Part shown: positions 10,340 through 20,759 of the stretch, in pieces
How the letters are laid out: every line of letters begins with the position of its first letter
Numbering within the stretch: position 1 is the stretch's first letter
Source: Halieaceae bacterium
GTDB taxonomy: Bacteria > Pseudomonadota > Gammaproteobacteria > Pseudomonadales > Halieaceae
Assembly (NCBI GenBank): GCA_028282105.1
Contig: JANQIO010000056.1
Location: forward strand, 1-53,460
Reading direction: 5' to 3'
DNA: 53,460 bases
The notes under the pieces: generated by a model
What the model was told of the DNA's origin: nothing
The model's database searches: none
Seen by the model: the letters and a program-made list of their open reading frames with translations, nothing else
Position numbers and translations under genes: made by a program

Positions 10340-11170
10340 ATGGAGCCCATGAGCCACATTGCCCTGCGCGCTGCGCGCAAGGCCGGTGACATTATCGTTC
10401 GCGCCAGTGAGCAGCTCGACCTGATCGAGGTAGAAAACAAGGGTGCAAACGACTTCGTCTCCGAGGTAGACCGGGCCGCCGAAAAGGAAGTGATTTTTCA
10501 CCTCAGCAAGGCCTACCCCGACCATGCCTTCCTGGGCGAGGAAAGCGGCGCCACCGGCAACCCCGACTCCGAGTACCGCTGGATTATCGACCCGCTGGAC
10601 GGCACCACCAACTTTCTGCGCGGCATCCCCCACTTCGCTGTGTCTATTGCCTGTGAGTACAGGGGCAAGATTGAACATGGCGTGGTTGTCGATCCGGTGC
10701 GGCGGGAGGAGTTCGTGGCTAGCCGCGGTCGCGGTGCGCAGCTCAATGGACGTCGCATGCGTGTCAGCAAGCGCGCCAACCTCGACACTGCCCTGATCGG
10801 CACGGGCATTCCCTTCCTGGAACGCCAGGCCCAGTACCTGCCCGCCTATACCGAGGTGTTGAAGACCCTGGCGGGCGGCAGTGCCGGTATTCGCCGGGCG
10901 GGCGCGGCCTCGCTGGACCTCGCCTACGTGGCGGCGGGCCGGCTGGACGCCTTCTGGGAACCGGGCCTGTCAGCCTGGGATATCGCCGCCGGTAGCCTGC
11001 TGATTCGCGAGGCCGGCGGGTTGCTGTCAGATTTCAATGGCGATGCCGGCTATATGGAAAGCGGCAATGTGGTGGCGGGCAACCCCAAGTGCTTCAAAGC
11101 GGTGCTTCAGGTCGTCAAACCGGCCATGGGGCACATCGGCAGCGCGGCGACTGAAAGCGCCGCCGAATAG
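10340..11170 (+). CDS. suhB: Inositol-1-monophosphatase family protein SuhB
   Basis: SuhB has inositol monophosphatase activity and, in E. coli, also acts as a Nus-factor partner in rRNA antitermination. The 276-residue protein has the metal-binding signature: E67 in GEESG, then D84 and D87 in DPLDGTTN, and a later WDIAAGSLLIREAGG with the fourth Asp. An AGGA ribosome-binding site precedes ATG 10340; a second ATG three codons later is also possible. The gene is monocistronic and converges on secF, leaving only six bases between the stops, with no visible terminator. Confidence 0.95.
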   Translation: MEPMSHIALRAARKAGDIIVRASEQLDLIEVENKGANDFVSEVDRAAEKEVIFHLSKAYPDHAFLGEESGATGNPDSEYRWIIDPLDGTTNFLRGIPHFAVSIACEYRGKIEHGVVVDPVRREEFVASRGRGAQLNGRRMRVSKRANLDTALIGTGIPFLERQAQYLPAYTEVLKTLAGGSAGIRRAGAASLDLAYVAAGRLDAFWEPGLSAWDIAAGSLLIREAGGLLSDFNGDAGYMESGNVVAGNPKCFKAVLQVVKPAMGHIGSAATESAAE

Positions 11171-11176
11171 CGCCGG

Positions 11177-12091
11177 CTAGGGCATCAGGTCGTCCTGTTC
11201 GGCGCCCTCTTTCACCGGGATCAGCAGGTCCTCCTTGCTGATACCCAGCATCAACAGGCTGTTGGCAGCCACGTAGATCGATGAGTAGGTACCGATCACC
11301 ACGCCGACCAGCAGGGCCACGGCGAAGCCGAAAATCATCTCACCGCCGAACACGGCCAGGGCCACCAGCACCAGCAGCGTAGTGAATGAGGTCACCAGGG
11401 TCCTGGCCAGGGTTTCCGTCAGGGAGACGTTGATCACGTGGATTGGCTCCGCCTTGCGAATCTTGCGGAAGTTCTCGCGAATGCGGTCGGACACCACGAT
11501 GGTGTCGTTCAGGGAGTAACCGATCACCGCCAGCAGTGCTGCCAGCACGGTCAGGTCGAACTCAACCCCGGTGAGGGAGAAAAAGCCCAGGGTAATGAGC
11601 ACGTCGTGGGCCAGGGCCACCACCGCCCCCATGGAGAACTTGAACTGGAAGCGGAACGCGACATAAAGCATGACCAGGCCCAGCGCCATCAGCATCGCCA
11701 GACCACCCTGTTCGCGCAGTTCCTCGCCGACCTGGGGGCCGACGAACTCAATGCGTCGCAGCTCGACGCTGCCACCGTAGGCCGACTGCAACTGTTCCAG
11801 CAGGCGTGCGCCATCCTTGTCGGAATAACCCTGTGGCAGGCGGATCAGCACGTCGCGGTCGGTGCCGAAGCTGACCACCACCGCGCCGGCAAAGCCACCG
11901 GTAGCGAGCTTGTCGCGAATATCCTGCAGCGGCGCGGTATCGCTGTAGTGCACTTCCACCAGGGTGCCGCCGGTGAAGTCCAGACCCCAATTCAGGCCCC
12001 GCACGGACAGTGAGCCGATAGACGCCAGTAGCAGTAGTACGCTGAACGCGACCGCCACCCAACGCTGGCCCATGAAATTGATCACTTTCAT
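11177..12091 (-). CDS. secF: Protein translocase subunit SecF
   Basis: SecF pairs with SecD to pull proteins across the inner membrane using the proton gradient. The 304-residue protein begins with a membrane helix and the typical GLNWGLDFTGGTLVEV motif, then a short periplasmic domain, then five C-terminal membrane helices (VIGYSLNDTIVVSDRIREN and FTTLLVLVALAVFGG are characteristic). It lies five bases downstream of secD and is certainly in its operon. Confidence 0.97.
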   Translation of the reverse strand: MKVINFMGQRWVAVAFSVLLLLASIGSLSVRGLNWGLDFTGGTLVEVHYSDTAPLQDIRDKLATGGFAGAVVVSFGTDRDVLIRLPQGYSDKDGARLLEQLQSAYGGSVELRRIEFVGPQVGEELREQGGLAMLMALGLVMLYVAFRFQFKFSMGAVVALAHDVLITLGFFSLTGVEFDLTVLAALLAVIGYSLNDTIVVSDRIRENFRKIRKAEPIHVINVSLTETLARTLVTSFTTLLVLVALAVFGGEMIFGFAVALLVGVVIGTYSSIYVAANSLLMLGISKEDLLIPVKEGAEQDDLMP

Positions 12092-12096
12092 TGCGA

Positions 12097-13965
12097 TTAC
12101 CCGATCGCCAGCCGCTTCACGTTGCGGCCGCCGTAGATGAAATTGACGATTGCCCGGGTGCCGAGAATCGCCGTGAACATGGAGGTCATGATGCCGATCG
12201 ACAGGGTGACCGCGAAGCCCTTGACGGGTCCGGTGCCCACTGCGTAGAGGATCACCGCGACCAGCAGCGTGGTCAGGTTGGCGTCGAGAATAGTGACGAC
12301 GGCGCGCTCAAAGCCCGCGTGTATCGCCATTTGCGGCGACAGCCCGCCCTTCAACTCTTCGCGGATACGGGCAAAGATCAGCACATTGGCGTCCACCGCC
12401 ATGCCCACGGTCAGCACGATGCCGGCGATGCCTGGCAGGGTGAGGGTGGCGCCGAGAATCGACATGCAGGCGATCAGCAGGACCAGATTGCAGCTCAGCG
12501 CTACCACTGCGGCAATGCCGAACACCCGGTAATAGACCATCATGAACAACACCACCGCGAGCAGGCCGATCTGCACTGAGGTCACACCCTTGGCAATATT
12601 CTCCGCTCCCAGCGAGGGGCCAACCGTGCGTTCTTCCACAAAGTCGATGGGTGCCGCCAGCGCCCCGGCGCGCAGCAGCAAGGCCAGCTCCGAGGATTCC
12701 TGCGGCGAGTCCAGGCCGGTGATCTGGAACTGGGCGCCCAGCGCCGACTGGATGACCGGTGCAGTGATGACTCGCTTCTCGTCGTAGGGGACTTTCACGA
12801 CAAGCTCTTCACCATCGGGCCCGCGCTCGTAGCGGGTGCGGTTCTTGCGCTCGATAAACAGTACGCCCATGCGCCGCTTGATATTGTTACGCGTCGAGCG
12901 ATGCATCAGGGTGCCGCCCTCGCTATCGAGGCTGATATTGACATTGGGCTTGCCGTTCTGGTCAAAGCTGGCCTGGGCGTTGGCCACCCGCTCGCCGGTG
13001 ATAATCACCTCCCGCTCCAGCCACTCCGTCCTGCCGGCATCGTTGGCGCCGCGATACTCGAATTGCTGGCGCTCGGACAGGGGGGCATCCGCCGTAGCGA
13101 CCAGGCGGAACTCCAGGTTGGCGGTTTTGCCGAGTATGCGCTTGGCCTCCGCGGTATCCTGGATGCCAGGCAGCTCCACCACGATGCGATTGCGGCCCTG
13201 GGGTTGCACCAGCGGCTCCGACACACCCAACTCGTTGACCCGGTTGCGCAGGGTCGTGAGGTTCTGGCTGACCGCATAGCTGGCGATCTCCTGGCGGCTT
13301 GTGTCGGACATTGCAGCAGTGAACAGGAACTCGCCTTCGGCCTCGTCGCGTTGCAGCACCAGCTCCCGGTAATTCTCACGCACCGCGCTCAGCGCCTGCT
13401 CGCGCTGTTGCTCGGTCTTGAAGCGCGCAACCACTTCAGTCTCGTCCTCGAGGCTGACAAAGCCACGAATGCGTTCCTCGCGGAGCAGTTTCTTGACCGC
13501 CGTGGTATAGAACTCCAGGCGCCTGAGAATGGCAGCCTCGGTATCCACCTCCAGCTTGAAGTGCACACCGCCGCTGAGATCCAGGCCCAGCTTCATGGGC
13601 TGGGCACCAAAGTCCAGCAGCCAGTCCGGCGTGGTGGGCGCCAGGTTCAGCGCAACGATGTAACCGTCGCCGAGGGCCCGTTGCAGGGCGCTCTGGGCCG
13701 GCAACTGATCGTCGCGACTGCGCAGGCGAATCAGTGCATTGCGGCCCTCGCTCTGGATTTCAGCGCCAAAGTAGTCGACCCCCGCCTGGTCCAGGGTGCC
13801 GGTAGCCAGCTCCAGGGTGCGAACATCAATGGTCTGTGAGCTGCTCTCGCCGCTGATCTGCAGGGCGGGATCCGGCCGATACAGATTGGGGGCGGCGTAG
13901 AAGAACCCCAGCAGCACCACGCCGAGCACCAGCAGGTACTTCCACAGGGGGTATTTATTGATCAT
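12097..13965 (-). CDS. secD: Protein translocase subunit SecD
   Basis: SecD is the large partner of SecF. The 622-residue protein has an N-terminal membrane helix, the conserved LGLDLSGGVHFKLEVD segment, a large periplasmic domain (with VVELPGIQDTAEAKRILGKTA) and a C-terminal six-helix RND-type membrane domain (AGIVLTVGMAVDANVLIFARIREE). An AGGTGA ribosome-binding site lies just before the ATG. In most gammaproteobacteria yajC sits immediately upstream. Here a 95-base gap with its own promoter separates secD from the end of purL. Confidence 0.97.
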   Translation of the reverse strand: MINKYPLWKYLLVLGVVLLGFFYAAPNLYRPDPALQISGESSSQTIDVRTLELATGTLDQAGVDYFGAEIQSEGRNALIRLRSRDDQLPAQSALQRALGDGYIVALNLAPTTPDWLLDFGAQPMKLGLDLSGGVHFKLEVDTEAAILRRLEFYTTAVKKLLREERIRGFVSLEDETEVVARFKTEQQREQALSAVRENYRELVLQRDEAEGEFLFTAAMSDTSRQEIASYAVSQNLTTLRNRVNELGVSEPLVQPQGRNRIVVELPGIQDTAEAKRILGKTANLEFRLVATADAPLSERQQFEYRGANDAGRTEWLEREVIITGERVANAQASFDQNGKPNVNISLDSEGGTLMHRSTRNNIKRRMGVLFIERKNRTRYERGPDGEELVVKVPYDEKRVITAPVIQSALGAQFQITGLDSPQESSELALLLRAGALAAPIDFVEERTVGPSLGAENIAKGVTSVQIGLLAVVLFMMVYYRVFGIAAVVALSCNLVLLIACMSILGATLTLPGIAGIVLTVGMAVDANVLIFARIREELKGGLSPQMAIHAGFERAVVTILDANLTTLLVAVILYAVGTGPVKGFAVTLSIGIMTSMFTAILGTRAIVNFIYGGRNVKRLAIG

Positions 13966-13991
13966 GGGTCACCTGAGAAAAAAGCCGCGCC

Positions 13992-14019
13992 ATTATAAGG
14001 AATAAGTAGGGGCGGACAA
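13992..14019 (-). promoter_or_regulatory. Putative promoter of secDF
   Basis: On the minus strand TTGTCC (14014-14019) is followed after 16 bases by a perfect TATAAT (13992-13997), about 27 bases upstream of the secD start. This would make secDF independent of yajC-tgt-queA, which is elsewhere. Confidence 0.6.
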
Positions 14020-14060
14020 GCTGGGCTTCAAGGTGCCAGGCATCCGCTCAGGCATGCTGC

Positions 14061-17000
14061 CTAGCCCACCCAGCGACGCGCGTTGCGGAACAGTCGCAGC
14101 CAGGCGCCATCTTCACCCCAGTCCTCGGGGGCCCAGGAGTTCTGAACCGTGCGAAACACCCGCTCCGGATGGGGCATCATAATGGTCACCCGGCCATCGC
14201 TGCTGCACAGGCCGGTAATGCCATCCGGAGAGCCATTGGGATTGGCGGGGTAACGGCTGGCGGCCTCAAGCTGGTGATCGATAAATCGCAGGGCGACCAG
14301 CTCAGCGGCGGCCGCCTGCTGTTCATCACTGGAAAATTCCGCCCTGCCCTCGCCGTGGGCCACGGCGATAGGCATATGTGAGCCCGCCATGCCCGCCAGC
14401 AGGATGGAGGGAGTCGCTTCCACCTGCACCAGCGACAGTCGCGCCTCGAATTGCTCCGAGCGATTGCGCACGAAGTGCGGCCAGTGCTCGGCCCCCGGCA
14501 CCAGTTCACGCAGGTTGGACATCATCTGGCAGCCGTTGCAGACGCCCAGCGCAAAGCTGTCGTCGCGATGGAAAAAGCGGGTGAAGGCGTCACGCAGGCG
14601 AGCGTTAAACAGCACCCGCTTGGCCCAACCTTCGCCGGCGCCAAGTACGTCGCCGTAGGAGAAGCCGCCACAGGCGACCAGGCCCTTGAACTCGTCGAGC
14701 TCAAAGCGACCGCTGTCGAGATCGTTCATGTGCACGTCGACCGCGGTAAAGCCGGCGCGATCAAAGGCGGCGGCCATTTCCACGTGGCCATTGACGCCCT
14801 GCTCCCGGAGGATCGCCACCCGCGGTCGCAGGCCGCTGGCAATGGCCGGCGCGGCGATATCTTCCGCCGGGTCAAAGGTCAGAGAGGCACTCAGGCCCGG
14901 GTCATCCGCGGTCAGTGATTCAAATTCCTCACGGGCGCAGTCCGGGTTGTCCCGCAGGCTCTGGATACGACAGGAGGTTTGGGCCCAGCACTGGTGCAGG
15001 GCCGTGCGAGAGGCTGCCAACAGCGTCTCACCCTGTACGGTAATATCGATCAGGTCACCCGGCACGGCCGTGCCGAGCTCCTGCAGGCAGTCCTGCAGAC
15101 CCAGCACTGCCGCCTGTTCGCGGATGGCCAGCAGGTCGGCTTCCGCCACCTGCAGTACCGCGCCCGCCTCTTCATTGAACAGCATTGCCAGCGCATCCAC
15201 CGGGTCGCCGAGATCCAGCGCCAGTCCGCAGTGCCCGGCGAAGGCCATCTCCAGCAGCGTGGTGACCAGCCCGCCGTCGGAGCGGTCGTGATAAGCCAAC
15301 ACGCTGCGGTCGGCAAGCAGTTGCTGGATAAAGGCAAAGAAGCTCTTCAGGCGGGCGGGATCTTCGATGTCGGGTACCCGGCTGTCATGGGCGCCGTATA
15401 CCTGGGCCAGCGCGGAGCCGCCAAGGCGCTGCTGGCCCGCGGCGAGGTCCACCAGCAGCAGGCGATTGCCGGCGGCCGTGCTGAGTTGGGGCGTGACGCT
15501 GAGGCGCACATCGGTAACCGGGCTGAAGGCGGACACAATCAAGGACACCGGTGCCGTCACCGCCTTGTCCGCGTCATCCTCCACCCAGGTGGTCCGCATG
15601 GACATGGAGTCCTTGCCCACCGGAATGGTGATACCCAGCGCCGGGCAGAACTCCATGCCCACCGCCCGCACGGTGTCGTACAGAACCTCATCTTCACGGC
15701 CACTGCCGGCCGCGCACATCCAGTTGGCCGACAGCCTGATATCTTCAATGCGCGCTATCGGCGCTGCGGCAATATTGGTGATGGCCTCGGCAATGGCCAT
15801 GCGCCCGGATGCCGGGCCACTGAACAGGGCCAGCGGCGTGCGCTCGCCCATGGCCATGGCTTCCCCCGCGTGGCTGTCGTAGGACACGGTGGTTATCGCA
15901 CAGTCCGCGACCGGCACCTGCCAGGGGCCGACCATCTGGTCCCGGTGCACCATGCCGGTCACGGTGCGATCGCCGATGGTAATCAGGAAACCCTTGCCTG
16001 CCACGGTCGGCAAGGACAGCACCCGGGTCAGCGCTTCGCCGAGTTCAAGCGCGCCGGTATCGAACCGTGCTTCCGGAGCCGGTGTGCGGCTGACCGTGCG
16101 ATGCATGCGCGGTGGCTTGCCAAACAGCACTGACATGGGCAGGTCCACCGGTGAGCTCTCAAAGCGCTGGTCGCCGAGGGTGATGTGCTGCTGTTCCGTG
16201 GCCTCACCCACTACCGCATAGGGGCAACGCTCGCGCGCGCAGATCGCTTCAAAGGCAGGCAAGTCGGCCGGCGCCACTGCCATCACATAGCGTTCCTGGG
16301 CCTCATTGCACCAGATTTCCAGCGGCGTCATGCCCGGCTCATCGTTGGGTATATTGCGCAGCTCGAAATGGCCGCCGCGGCCGCCGTCCTTGACCAGCTC
16401 CGGGAAGGCGTTGGACAGTCCGCCGGCGCCGACATCGTGAATAAAGGCGATGGGGTTGTCCTCGCCCATCTGCCAGCAGCGATCGATGACTTCCTGGCAG
16501 CGGCGCTCGATCTCCGGGTTCTGGCGCTGCACCGAGGCGAAGTCCAGGTCCTCAGCGCTGGCGCCGCTGTCCATCGACGAGGCGGCACCGCCGCCCAGGC
16601 CGATCAGCATGGCGGGGCCGCCCAGCACCACCAGCTGGTGGCCGGGCTCGATAGCGCCCTTCTCCACATGCTCCGCACGGATGTTGCCATAGCCCCCGGC
16701 GATCATGATGGGCTTGTGATAGCCGCGCACCTCACCCTCGAGGTCCATCTCAAAACTGCGAAAGTAGCCGCACAAATTGGGCCGACCGTACTCGTTGTTG
16801 AAGGCCGCGCCGCCGATCGGGCCCTCGATCATGATATCCAGCGCCGAGACTATGCGGCCTGGCTTGCCGTAGTCCTGTTCCCAGGGCTGCTGGTAACCCG
16901 GAATCTGCAAATTGGACACGGAGAATCCGGTGAGGCCGACCTTGGGTTTGGAACCGCGGCCCACCGCGCCCTCATCGCGAATTTCACCGCCGGAGCCGGT

Positions 17001-17918
17001 GCCGGCGCCGGGGAAAGGCGCGATGGCAGTCGGATGGTTGTGGGTCTCCACCTTCATCAACAGGTGGATGGCCTCCTGGCTGTAGCCATACTCGGCGCTG
17101 TCGGCCGCCGGGAAAAAACGCCCGGCGTGGTGACCCTGCACCACTGCGGCATTGTCGGAATAGGCAGACAGTACCCCTTCCCCGCCGAGGGCATGGGTGT
17201 TGCGGATCATCTGGAACAGGGAATGGGGCTGGTCTTCGCCATCGATGGTCCAGGTGGCGTTGAATATCTTGTGCCGGCAGTGCTCTGAGTTAGCCTGGGC
17301 GAACATCATCAACTCGACATCGGTGGGGTTGCGGGCCAGGTCCTGGAAACTCTGCAGCAGGTAGTCAATCTCATCCTCGGCCAGGGCCAGGCCGAGATCG
17401 CGGTTGGCGCTCGCCAGGGCCGCCCGGCCACCCGCCAGGACATCTACCCGCTCCATTTCCCGCGGCTGGTGCTGGGCGAACAGTGCCGCGGCATCGTCTT
17501 CGTTGCCCAGCACGGTCTCCACCATGCGGTCGTGTAGTACGGCGGCCACCGCTTCGGTGGAAGCGTCTCCGGCGAGCTCAACGTGGTATGCGATGCCGCG
17601 CTCTATACGCCGCAGCTGCGCCAGGCCGCAGCCATGGGCAATGTCGGTCGCCTTGCTGGACCAGGGTGAACGGGTGCCAATGCGCGGCACCACCAGGAAC
17701 AGGGTGCCGGTCTCCACGGCGGCGGCGCGGCGCGGCCCGTACTGGCAGAGCCGCTCCAGCACCGCCAGGTCGGCATCGCTGACAGCGCCGTCGTAATCCA
17801 CAAAATGCATGAAGCGAGCACTGACAGCCCCTATCTCGGAGTGGACCTGCTGAAGCTGTGCCTTGAGTTTCTGAAGCCTGAATTCCGACAGGGCCGGAGC
17901 GCCGGGCAGCGTGATCAT
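14061..17918 (-). CDS. purL: Phosphoribosylformylglycinamidine synthase
   Basis: PurL performs the fourth step of purine synthesis, turning FGAR plus glutamine and ATP into FGAM. The 1285-residue single-chain form has, in order, a PurS-like N-terminal domain, the linker, two AIRS-type synthetase halves (with [27 protein letters not shown] split across the active site) and a C-terminal glutaminase domain. That last domain has nucleophile C1127 (GVCNGCQ) and the His1250/Glu1252 pair (HPERVF). It stands alone on the minus strand, divergent from mltF. No purine riboswitch is seen upstream. Confidence 0.97.
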   Translation of the reverse strand: MITLPGAPALSEFRLQKLKAQLQQVHSEIGAVSARFMHFVDYDGAVSDADLAVLERLCQYGPRRAAAVETGTLFLVVPRIGTRSPWSSKATDIAHGCGLAQLRRIERGIAYHVELAGDASTEAVAAVLHDRMVETVLGNEDDAAALFAQHQPREMERVDVLAGGRAALASANRDLGLALAEDEIDYLLQSFQDLARNPTDVELMMFAQANSEHCRHKIFNATWTIDGEDQPHSLFQMIRNTHALGGEGVLSAYSDNAAVVQGHHAGRFFPAADSAEYGYSQEAIHLLMKVETHNHPTAIAPFPGAGTGSGGEIRDEGAVGRGSKPKVGLTGFSVSNLQIPGYQQPWEQDYGKPGRIVSALDIMIEGPIGGAAFNNEYGRPNLCGYFRSFEMDLEGEVRGYHKPIMIAGGYGNIRAEHVEKGAIEPGHQLVVLGGPAMLIGLGGGAASSMDSGASAEDLDFASVQRQNPEIERRCQEVIDRCWQMGEDNPIAFIHDVGAGGLSNAFPELVKDGGRGGHFELRNIPNDEPGMTPLEIWCNEAQERYVMAVAPADLPAFEAICARERCPYAVVGEATEQQHITLGDQRFESSPVDLPMSVLFGKPPRMHRTVSRTPAPEARFDTGALELGEALTRVLSLPTVAGKGFLITIGDRTVTGMVHRDQMVGPWQVPVADCAITTVSYDSHAGEAMAMGERTPLALFSGPASGRMAIAEAITNIAAAPIARIEDIRLSANWMCAAGSGREDEVLYDTVRAVGMEFCPALGITIPVGKDSMSMRTTWVEDDADKAVTAPVSLIVSAFSPVTDVRLSVTPQLSTAAGNRLLLVDLAAGQQRLGGSALAQVYGAHDSRVPDIEDPARLKSFFAFIQQLLADRSVLAYHDRSDGGLVTTLLEMAFAGHCGLALDLGDPVDALAMLFNEEAGAVLQVAEADLLAIREQAAVLGLQDCLQELGTAVPGDLIDITVQGETLLAASRTALHQCWAQTSCRIQSLRDNPDCAREEFESLTADDPGLSASLTFDPAEDIAAPAIASGLRPRVAILREQGVNGHVEMAAAFDRAGFTAVDVHMNDLDSGRFELDEFKGLVACGGFSYGDVLGAGEGWAKRVLFNARLRDAFTRFFHRDDSFALGVCNGCQMMSNLRELVPGAEHWPHFVRNRSEQFEARLSLVQVEATPSILLAGMAGSHMPIAVAHGEGRAEFSSDEQQAAAAELVALRFIDHQLEAASRYPANPNGSPDGITGLCSSDGRVTIMMPHPERVFRTVQNSWAPEDWGEDGAWLRLFRNARRWVG

Positions 17919-18062
17919 CCGCGGGATCGCCTGTATGTGCTTTTGAGTTCGCAGAGGCTGGACGCGCCTGCTGAAAAGCGCGCTATTGTACTGTATTCAC
18001 CCCATAGCGTCAGCGCCGTATGGCGGCTTTCTGGCGTTCCGTGACGGCGCTACACTTGCCCA

Positions 18063-19490
18063 ATGGCATATCTCAGGCTGTCGCTGCTCACTCTCGTTGC
18101 TGCCCTGCTGCTATCAGGCTGCTCCGGCAAGGACACCCTTCAGCAGGTGCTGGAGCGTGGAGAACTGATCGTGGCGACGCGCAATGGACCCACCACCTAT
18201 TTCATCGACAAAGGTGAGCCCGCCGGCTTCGAGCACGAGCTGGTGAGCCAGTTCGCCGCCGAGCTGGGCGTGAGCGTCAGCTACCGCTCACGACACAACA
18301 TCAGCGACATATTCGATGACATCCGTCGCGCCCAGGTGGACTTTGCGGCCGCCGGGCTGTCCATCACGCCGAGCCGCGAGGTAGAGTTCCGCTTTACCTC
18401 GCCCTACTACGATATCGACCCGCAAATCGTCTACCTGGCCGGGACAGCCAAACCGCGCAGTGTTGAAGACCTCTATAACAGCCGGGTCGTCACCATGGCC
18501 TCCAGCAGCCACGCAGAGGCGCTGGCGCTGCTGCGCCGTGACTATCCGGACCTGGCCTGGCAGGAAATCGAGGACGTGGAGCCCCTCGACCTGATGGACA
18601 TGGTGACAACGGGAGCCGCCACCTACGCGGTGATCGATTCCAATGAGTTTGTGGCAAACCGCAGTTTTCACCCCAAGCTGCGAGTCGGTTTCAACCTGAG
18701 TGAGCAGCAATCCCTGGCCTGGCTGTTTTCCCAACGCCCGGAAGACGATAGCCTGGTGCAGGCGGCCAACGCATTTCTCTCTCGCATCGATGCCGACGGC
18801 TCGCTGGCCCGCCTCAAGGAGCGCCAGTTTGGCCATGCCTGGGGCGTGGACCAGGTAGACTCACAGACCTTCAACCGCCGTATGCGCCAGCGCCTGCCCA
18901 AGTACGAGCAGATGCTGCGGCAGGTGGCGGCTGAATACCAACTGGACTGGCAGCTACTGGCGGCCATTGCCTACCAGGAATCCCATTGGAATCCCCGAGC
19001 CCGCTCGCCCACCGGCGTTCGCGGCATGATGATGCTGACCCAGTCCACAGCGCGTGAAATGGATGTGCGCAACCGGCTAGACGCTTTGCAGAGCCTGCGC
19101 GGTGGAGCCCGCTACTTCAAGAAGGTCAAACGCCTGCTGCCTGAAGACATTCACGAACCGGACCGCACCTGGTTTGCACTGGCGGCCTATAACATCGGCC
19201 GCGGCCACCTGGAGGACGCCCGGGTGCTGACGGAGCGCCAGGGTGGCGACCCGCATCTGTGGTCAGACGTAAAGCAGCGGCTGCCCCTTCTGCAACGCAG
19301 CAAATACTACAAAACCGTCAGGCACGGCTATGCGCGCGGCAACGAGCCGGTCACCTACGTGAAGAACATCCGCCACTACTACAACATCCTGGCCTGGCAG
19401 GATATCGCCGCCAACCGGCCGCCCCCGCCGGTGGACGCCGATGAGTACCTGCCGGAAGTCCTTGAGGCCGTGGACCTCACCGCCCTGTGA
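18063..19490 (+). CDS. mltF: Membrane-bound lytic murein transglycosylase F
   Basis: MltF cleaves peptidoglycan glycan strands from the periplasmic face of the outer membrane. The 475-residue protein has a lipoprotein signal with lipobox Cys20 (LSGC), an amino-acid-binding-protein-like (SBP_bac_3) regulatory domain at about 28-265, and a C-terminal SLT domain with catalytic Glu306 (YQESHWNP) and later AAYNIGRGHLEDA. Divergence from purL is the same as in Pseudomonas. No strong ribosome-binding site is seen before the ATG. Its stop overlaps the next gene by four bases. Confidence 0.95.
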   Translation: MAYLRLSLLTLVAALLLSGCSGKDTLQQVLERGELIVATRNGPTTYFIDKGEPAGFEHELVSQFAAELGVSVSYRSRHNISDIFDDIRRAQVDFAAAGLSITPSREVEFRFTSPYYDIDPQIVYLAGTAKPRSVEDLYNSRVVTMASSSHAEALALLRRDYPDLAWQEIEDVEPLDLMDMVTTGAATYAVIDSNEFVANRSFHPKLRVGFNLSEQQSLAWLFSQRPEDDSLVQAANAFLSRIDADGSLARLKERQFGHAWGVDQVDSQTFNRRMRQRLPKYEQMLRQVAAEYQLDWQLLAAIAYQESHWNPRARSPTGVRGMMMLTQSTAREMDVRNRLDALQSLRGGARYFKKVKRLLPEDIHEPDRTWFALAAYNIGRGHLEDARVLTERQGGDPHLWSDVKQRLPLLQRSKYYKTVRHGYARGNEPVTYVKNIRHYYNILAWQDIAANRPPPPVDADEYLPEVLEAVDLTAL

Positions 19491-20020
19491 GCGCGCCGGA
19501 TTTACAGCCGACCCTGGTGGGGCCGACGATCACCCTGCGGCCCCTGCAAGCGGATGATCTCGAAGCCCTGTATGCCGCTGCCTCAGACCCTGCCATCTGG
19601 GAGCAACACCCGGACTCCTCTCGCTACCAGCGAGAGGTTTTCGAGGCGCGGTTTTTCCGCGGCGCCATCGCCTCCGGTGGCGCACTGGCCGTAATCCACA
19701 ACAACAGCGGCGTCACCATTGGCTCCTCCCGCTTCTATGAATGGAATCCCGCCGCGCCATCTGTCTGCGTCGGCTACACCTTCCTGGCCACGGCTTACTG
19801 GGGTGATGGCACGAATTCAGAAATGAAGGCGTTGATGTTGAACCACGCCTACCGCTTCGCCGACAGCGTCTGGTTTCACATCGGCGACAGCAATATGCGC
19901 TCGCGCAGGGCCGTGGAGAAGCTCGGCGCGCAGCTGGTGAAGTCGGAACCCGCCGAGGTGGAGGGTAAACCCTTCACCAAACTGCACTACCGCCTGGACC
20001 GGCAAGCCTATCTTGGCTGA
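19487..20020 (+). CDS. GNAT-family N-acetyltransferase (RimJ/RimL-like)
   Basis: This 177-residue protein has the layout of a GNAT acetyltransferase of the RimJ/RimL type: an N-terminal ITLRPLQADDLEALYAAASDP strand-helix, a central VCVGYTFLATAYWGDGTNSE segment where acetyl-CoA would bind, and a C-terminal HIGDSNMRSRRAVEKLGA motif. The substrate cannot be told from sequence. The start is GTG 19487, sharing GTGA with the mltF stop, so it is translationally coupled to mltF and probably in its operon. Confidence 0.82.
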   Translation: MSAPDLQPTLVGPTITLRPLQADDLEALYAAASDPAIWEQHPDSSRYQREVFEARFFRGAIASGGALAVIHNNSGVTIGSSRFYEWNPAAPSVCVGYTFLATAYWGDGTNSEMKALMLNHAYRFADSVWFHIGDSNMRSRRAVEKLGAQLVKSEPAEVEGKPFTKLHYRLDRQAYLG

Positions 20021-20750
20021 ATTCTATGACCAGATCGGCGTCGGCTACCGGGACTACCGCGCCCCCGACCCGCGCATACAGGCGCTGATCACCCAGGCCC
20101 TGGGAGACGCCGCGTCGGTGCTGAATGTCGGTGCGGGTGCCGGCTCCTACGAACCCACAGACAGGCCGACCCTGGCGGTAGAGCCCTCCCCGGTAATGAT
20201 TGCCCAACGCGGCAGGCCTCTGAACCCGGTGGTGCGGGCCCATGCCGCAGCGCTGCCGTTTGCCGACAACAGCTTCGCGTCAGTGCTGGCCCTGCTCACC
20301 GTGCATCACTGGCCGGATCGCAGAGCCGGCCTGGAGGAAATGCGCCGGGTGGCGCAAGACTCGGTCGTTGTGTTCACCCACGATGGCTTCCACGACAGTT
20401 TCTGGCTGATGGATTACTTTCCGGACATCCTCGAACTGGATGCACGCATCATGCCCACGGCCGAAGAGTTCGCCTCGGTGTACGGCCGCGTTGAAGAAGT
20501 GCGAGTGCCGATACCAGCTGACTGCAGCGACGGCTTCCTGGCCGCCTACTGGCGCCGACCGCAGGCCTATCTTGACGCCGGCGTGCGCGGCGCCATTTCT
20601 GCGTTTGCGATGATCGACAAGGTCGAAGCCGGTCTCGAGCAGCTCGGCGCGGATTTGGCCTCCGGCGCCTGGCAGGCACGCCACGGCGAGCTGATGCAGC
20701 ACGACAAGCTGGATTTGGGCTACAAGCTGGTGATCGCCAGCCCGGACTAG
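20013..20750 (+). CDS. Class I SAM-dependent methyltransferase
   Basis: A 245-residue Rossmann-fold methyltransferase of the UbiE/Methyltransf_11 type. Motif I is VLNVGAGAGSYEP, followed by the acidic strand LAVEPSP and the post-motif VRAHAAALPFADNSFASVLALLTVHHW. The probable start is TTG 20013, eight bases inside the end of the acetyltransferase gene, giving the family-like N-terminus AEFYDQIGVGYRDYRAPDPRI. The substrate is unknown, although this subgroup often acts on small molecules. It ends nine bases before the convergent tadA. Confidence 0.8.
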   Translation: MAEFYDQIGVGYRDYRAPDPRIQALITQALGDAASVLNVGAGAGSYEPTDRPTLAVEPSPVMIAQRGRPLNPVVRAHAAALPFADNSFASVLALLTVHHWPDRRAGLEEMRRVAQDSVVVFTHDGFHDSFWLMDYFPDILELDARIMPTAEEFASVYGRVEEVRVPIPADCSDGFLAAYWRRPQAYLDAGVRGAISAFAMIDKVEAGLEQLGADLASGAWQARHGELMQHDKLDLGYKLVIASPD

Positions 20751-20759
20751 TCGCGGCGA

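Noticed and set aside
13966-14060. A small yajC between secD and purL
   Set aside because: The gap is 95 bases, too short for yajC, and holds a promoter-like sequence.
14979-16133. 384-codon frame antisense to purL (and similar long antisense frames in guaA, secD, thrC, hom)
   Set aside because: Long antisense frames are expected in GC-rich coding DNA with G/C third positions. The sense genes are clearly functional.
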